Positions 6,169 through 8,460 of a DNA stretch of 8,460 bases are shown in pieces. Origin of the DNA: Solobacterium sp. (lineage in GTDB: Bacteria; Bacillota_I; Bacilli_A; Erysipelotrichales; Erysipelotrichaceae); contig JAFWEA010000169.1 of the NCBI GenBank assembly GCA_017543005.1, forward strand, positions 1 to 8,460, read 5' to 3'. Made by a program: the position numbers and the translations under genes. The notes under the pieces are model-generated. The model saw only the letters and a list, made by a program, of their open reading frames with translations, ran no database searches and was not told where the DNA came from. Position 1 is the stretch's first letter. Each line of letters starts with the position of its first letter.

Positions 6169-6858
6169 TTAAGAAGTGAAAAATTCTCTGCCGCCCAGCA
6201 TGTCCGGAAAGTCGCAGTATTTCTCCAGCAGACCGGAGAAAGCTCCGATCAGAGCACCGTTGACCACCGCACTGAAGATCGTTCCCGGCCCCACTCCGGC
6301 AAAGGTGCCGAAGCCGAAACAGAGAAAAGACAGCACCACAGCCGTAACGGCGCTGATGCAGTCATAAACCGTTTTGGTGCGGGCCAGCGGCAGATTGTAG
6401 GCAGACACCAGTTCCTTGACAATCAGTTCATAGGCTTCCGGCGGGATATACGTATGAAACAGCAGCGCCACCCCCAGCGCACAGAGCACAAGCCCGCCGC
6501 CAAACAGCACCAGCCGCATCAGCATCGTAACGGCCTGCAGTGACCCGGTCAGTTTCATCATGAGATCAAGCAGGATCCCGTAGATCACCGCCGTCATAAA
6601 GGAAAACAGGTATCCCGGCTTGAGGCGTCTGAGAAACAGCGACAGCAGGACAATCAGCAGCGCCTGGAACAGGTATTCCGCCATACCGAAAGTAAACCAC
6701 GGATAGATACCGGAAATAAAAAGATAGATAACATAGGCCGGGGCCACAACCATGGACATGCCCAGGGCCGCCTTCTCGGTCAAAGCAGTCCCCAGAGCCA
6801 GCAGTAAAAGTCCCGGCAGGAACGTGAATTCACTGTAAATAATGATTTTTCTGTTCAA
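6169..6858 (-). CDS. YczE/YyaS-type integral membrane protein (DUF6198 family)
   Basis: A 229-residue hydrophobic protein with roughly six membrane helices. The N terminus GLLLLALGTALTEKAALGMS is the family hallmark (GLxLxALGxALxxKAxLGxS), and the late segment GVGPGTIFSAVVNGALIG (188-205) matches the conserved C-terminal helix. A hydrophilic loop around 136-165 (YIPPEAYELIVKELVS...ARTKTVYD) separates the halves. The family is broadly conserved in Bacillota; no transport or enzymatic activity is established that I could assign. The start is TTG at 6858 with GAGG 8 bases upstream. The first in-frame ATG is 33 codons in and would remove the conserved N-terminal helix, so TTG is preferred. It ends 57 bases before the response-regulator gene, so read-through into the two-component genes is possible. 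Confidence 0.8.
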   Translation of the reverse strand: MNRKIIIYSEFTFLPGLLLLALGTALTEKAALGMSMVVAPAYVIYLFISGIYPWFTFGMAEYLFQALLIVLLSLFLRRLKPGYLFSFMTAVIYGILLDLMMKLTGSLQAVTMLMRLVLFGGGLVLCALGVALLFHTYIPPEAYELIVKELVSAYNLPLARTKTVYDCISAVTAVVLSFLCFGFGTFAGVGPGTIFSAVVNGALIGAFSGLLEKYCDFPDMLGGREFFTS

Positions 6859-6874
6859 AATGATAACCTCGCAG

Positions 6875-6897
6875 TTCCGTTTGATACAGAAACGGAA
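6875..6897. repeat. Perfect 8-bp inverted repeat upstream of the YczE-type gene
   Basis: TTCCGTTT (6875-6882) and AAACGGAA (6890-6897) are exact reverse complements around a 7-base loop. They lie just before the GAGG ribosome site of the membrane-protein gene. On the minus strand the run of T lies before the stem, not after it, and on the plus strand the stem is followed by A, so it is not an intrinsic terminator. It may be an operator or a 5'-leader hairpin. Confidence 0.6.
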
Positions 6898-6937
6898 AAA
6901 GATACCTACTCAGTATACTCTGTTTCCTGCCAGGCGC

Positions 6938-6966
6938 AAAAGAAAACAGCTGTCTGATGACAGCTG
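6938..6966 (-). terminator. Intrinsic terminator after the mrp gene
   Basis: On the minus strand CAGCTGTC (6966-6959), loop ATCA, and GACAGCTG (6954-6947) make a perfect 8-bp stem followed directly by TTTTCTTTT (6946-6938). It starts 6 bases after the mrp stop codon, the expected place. The reverse direction has only a poor T run, so it is one-way. Confidence 0.88.
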
Positions 6967-6972
6967 CTGTTC

Positions 6973-7824
6973 TTACAGATGTTCGATGACTTCGGCGGCC
7001 GCCCCGATTTCCGGCACAACCAGATCTTCGATCTTTCCGGCATCGCTGGCTTCCGCAATCTTTTCATTCAGCGGCACTCTGGCCAGGACCGGCAGATGGA
7101 ACTTCTCCGCTGTCTCGGCAATGTGTGACTGACCAAAGACATACATCTTGTGGCCGCACTCACCGCATTCGACATAGCTCATGTTTTCCACCAGGCCGAG
7201 AATCCGGATATTCATCATGTTGGCCATGTTGATGGCCTTCTCGACAACCATGCCGACCAGTTCCTGCGGGCTGGTAACGACAATGATGCCGTCCAGCGGC
7301 AGCGACTGGAACGCTGTCAGCGGGACATCACCTGTTCCCGGAGGCATATCGACGAACATGAAGTCTACATCATCCCAGAAGACTTCTTCAAAGAACTGCT
7401 TCAGGATACCGGCAACCATCGGGCCGCGCCAGATGACCGGCTGGTTCTCTGTTTCCAGCAGCATATTCGCCGTAACGATCTGCATGCCCTTTTCGGTCTT
7501 GGCCGGAATCATCAGCTCACCGTCGCCGTGAGCTCTTTCATGAATGCCGAAGACCTTGCCCATGCTCGGGCCGGTAATATCGCCATCCAGGACTGCTGTC
7601 CGATAACCGCGGCGCTGCATCTCACTGGCCAGGATGCTGGTCACGAAGGACTTGCCGACGCCGCCCTTGCCGGAAACGACACCGATTACTTTCTTCACAC
7701 TTGAGCGCGGATGAAGATGCGCACTGAAATCCGGCTTGCCGCCCTCGGTACGGGAGCTGCAGTTTGCCGAGCATGACGAGCAGTCATGATTGCAGTTTTC
7801 AGGATTCTGAGCTGTCTGAGTCAT
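6973..7824 (-). CDS. mrp: Mrp/NBP35-type Fe-S cluster carrier P-loop ATPase
   Basis: A 283-residue protein of the Mrp/Nbp35/ApbC family, cytoplasmic ATPases that hold and pass on iron-sulfur clusters. The deviant Walker A SGKGGVGKS (51-59) is intact, with DGDITGPSMGK (80-90), the PVIWRGP segment (129-135), and the VDMPPGTGD switch motif (158-166). The cluster-binding pair is Cys220 and Cys223 (ECGEC). The N terminus carries a second cysteine cluster, Cys11-x3-Cys15-x2-Cys18-x3-Cys22, as found in Nbp35-like members and many anaerobes but absent from E. coli Mrp. The start ATG 7824 has only a weak GTGGGG about 12 bases upstream. An extended -10 (TGGTACAAT) lies further up, and a strong terminator follows. 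It is divergent from a Crp/Fnr-type regulator. Confidence 0.95.
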   Translation of the reverse strand: MTQTAQNPENCNHDCSSCSANCSSRTEGGKPDFSAHLHPRSSVKKVIGVVSGKGGVGKSFVTSILASEMQRRGYRTAVLDGDITGPSMGKVFGIHERAHGDGELMIPAKTEKGMQIVTANMLLETENQPVIWRGPMVAGILKQFFEEVFWDDVDFMFVDMPPGTGDVPLTAFQSLPLDGIIVVTSPQELVGMVVEKAINMANMMNIRILGLVENMSYVECGECGHKMYVFGQSHIAETAEKFHLPVLARVPLNEKIAEASDAGKIEDLVVPEIGAAAEVIEHL

Positions 7825-7853
7825 ATTGTATGTTTACCCCACTTCCGCCTAAT

Positions 7854-7862
7854 ATTGTACCA
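7854..7862 (-). promoter_or_regulatory. mrp: Candidate extended -10 promoter for mrp
   Basis: On the minus strand TGG TACAAT (7862-7854) is an extended -10 (TGnTATAAT with one mismatch), about 30 bases before the mrp ATG. No convincing -35 lies at 16-18 bases; a TTGACG close by is too near to serve. Confidence 0.45.
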
Positions 7863-7914
7863 AATACGTCAAGCACCGGCCGAAAAATGCCCGGCGATGT
7901 ATGCTGGCAACATT

Positions 7915-7935
7915 TTGAAAACAATATATTTTCAA
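7915..7935. repeat. 21-bp palindrome between mrp and the Crp-type gene
   Basis: TTGAAAA (7915-7921) and TTTTCAA (7929-7935) are exact reverse complements around a 7-base AT centre. It lies upstream of both divergent genes and could be an operator. The half-site spacing does not fit an Fnr box (TTGAT-N4-ATCAA). Confidence 0.5.
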
Positions 7936-7968
7936 GGATTTTCCTGGCGATAATATTCCAAAACACCA

Positions 7969-8014
7969 GGCGCAATATTTTTATAATTATTATTATTCGG
8001 CATATTTATGCGCC
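7969..8014. repeat. AT-rich stretch bounded by inverted GGCGCA/TGCGCC
   Basis: GGCGCA (7969-7974) and TGCGCC (8009-8014) are exact inverted copies flanking 34 bases that are almost wholly A and T. The rest of 7825-8092 shows no gene; it holds this element, the 21-bp palindrome and the two divergent promoters. Confidence 0.4.
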
Positions 8015-8027
8015 TTTCTGACATTGT

Positions 8028-8056
8028 TGGCTTTCCAAGCATGGCTGTGTTATCAT
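8028..8056 (+). promoter_or_regulatory. Candidate promoter for the Crp/Fnr-type gene
   Basis: TTGGCT (8028-8033) and TATCAT (8051-8056) are 17 bases apart (4 of 6 and 5 of 6 to consensus). A perfect 10-bp palindrome CATAATTATG (8054-8063) overlaps the -10 and predicted start point. The leader would be about 30 bases and carries AGAGG before the ATG. Confidence 0.5.
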
Positions 8057-8092
8057 AATTATGCACGTTGGAAAAACAACAGAGGTTTATAC

Positions 8093-8460
8093 ATGAGGAA
8101 AACATTGCTCGGCGATCTGCGGGATTCGGAACTGTTCCATGGCGTCAGAAGAGATGAAGCCCGCCGCATCCTCCAATCACTGGATGCCCAGCTGAAAAAC
8201 TACCGCAAAGGCCAGACAATCCTGTCTGCCGGTTCCCGGGTCCGCCGGATCGCATTGATTATGGAGGGCTCCGTCTCCCTCTTTCAGACCGATTTCTGGG
8301 GCCGCCGGATCCTGATCGACAGCCGCCGCAGCGGGCAGATTTTTGCTGAAGCGTTTGCCTGTGACCGGCACGCCCTGAGCAGTTTTACCGTACAGGCAGA
8401 TGAAGCCACCGTCATCCTCTGGTTTGATATCATGGACATTCTGCGGGTGGACGCAGCCGA
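8093..8460 (+). CDS. Crp/Fnr-family transcription regulator (3' end outside window)
   Basis: The first 122 codons of a gene that leaves the right edge, starting at ATG 8093 with AGAGG 7 bases upstream. Residues about 10-110 read as a cyclic-nucleotide-binding beta barrel: YRKGQTILSAGS (37-48), IALIMEGSVSLFQTD (53-67), then GQIFAEAFAC (81-90) and the downstream strand SSFTVQADEATVILWFD (96-112). The phosphate-binding cassette of true cAMP receptors (GE-x-A with Arg-Ser/Thr) is changed to AEAF...SS, so cAMP is unlikely to be the ligand. No N-terminal Fnr-type cysteine group is present; Cys90 is the only cysteine seen. The helix-turn-helix domain would lie beyond the window. It is divergent from mrp. 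Family call is firm, function unknown. Confidence 0.85.
   Translation, partial: MRKTLLGDLRDSELFHGVRRDEARRILQSLDAQLKNYRKGQTILSAGSRVRRIALIMEGSVSLFQTDFWGRRILIDSRRSGQIFAEAFACDRHALSSFTVQADEATVILWFDIMDILRVDAA

Noticed and set aside
7863..7900. Hairpin of GC-rich arms upstream of mrp (CGCCGG / CCGGTG)
   Set aside because: Only a 6-bp stem with a G-U pair and self-complementary CCGG; no T run, so neither a terminator nor a convincing riboswitch.
7915..7935. Fnr box
   Set aside because: The arms begin TTGA/TCAA but the overall length is 21 bp, not the 14 bp of TTGAT-N4-ATCAA.
7764..8021. 85-codon open frame on the plus strand
   Set aside because: Begins antisense within mrp and continues through AT-rich non-coding sequence; low-complexity Ile-rich tail and no ribosome site.

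Overview
The window looks like chromosomal DNA of a low-to-mid GC Bacillota (Firmicutes). The evidence is a set of strong AGGAGG-type Shine-Dalgarno sites, TTG starts, and a gene repertoire typical of gut clostridia and erysipelotrichs: a TIGR03905-type four-cysteine protein, a YczE-type membrane protein, a heterodimeric YheI/YheH-type ABC exporter, and an SPFH protein paired with an Arc-like ribbon-helix-helix (RHH) protein. The genus cannot be fixed by reading alone. Coding density is high. No tRNA, rRNA, CRISPR array, insertion sequence or phage gene was seen, and no gene-free stretch exceeds 300 bases (the longest is 7825-8092, 268 bases).

Layout. At 1-2216 (minus strand) a four-cysteine TSCPD protein is followed by the two halves of an ABC exporter. 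The second half runs off the left edge. A near-consensus extended -10 promoter precedes the TSCPD gene. At 2281-3461 (minus) an SPFH/band-7 membrane protein is joined by a one-base stop/start overlap to a 67-residue RHH protein. Their promoter carries three heptamer repeats at 11-bp pitch, which suggests autoregulation by the RHH protein. At 3568-4128 (plus) is an isolated short prepilin peptidase. Its 3' end overlaps, tail to tail, the 3' end of a sensor kinase. At 4050-6111 (minus) are the kinase and an OmpR-type response regulator, overlapping and in the order regulator then kinase. At 6169-6858 (minus) is a YczE/DUF6198-type integral membrane protein. At 6973-7824 (minus) is an Mrp/NBP35-type Fe-S cluster carrier ATPase closed by a clear intrinsic terminator. 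From 8093 to the right edge (plus) is the N-terminal two-thirds or so of a Crp/Fnr-family regulator, divergent from mrp.

How they work together. Three coherent units are visible: the TSCPD-exporter operon, the SPFH-RHH operon, and the two-component system. The sensor's signal and the exporter's substrate cannot be read from sequence. The most interesting signal is the SPFH-RHH operon: a membrane-scaffold protein coupled to a tiny DNA-binding protein, with a helically phased repeat array sitting on the -10 element and spacer of its own promoter. Other points of interest are the fully degenerate ATP site of the exporter half, the antisense overlap of the prepilin peptidase with the kinase, and several inverted repeats in the mrp/crp and YczE upstream regions.
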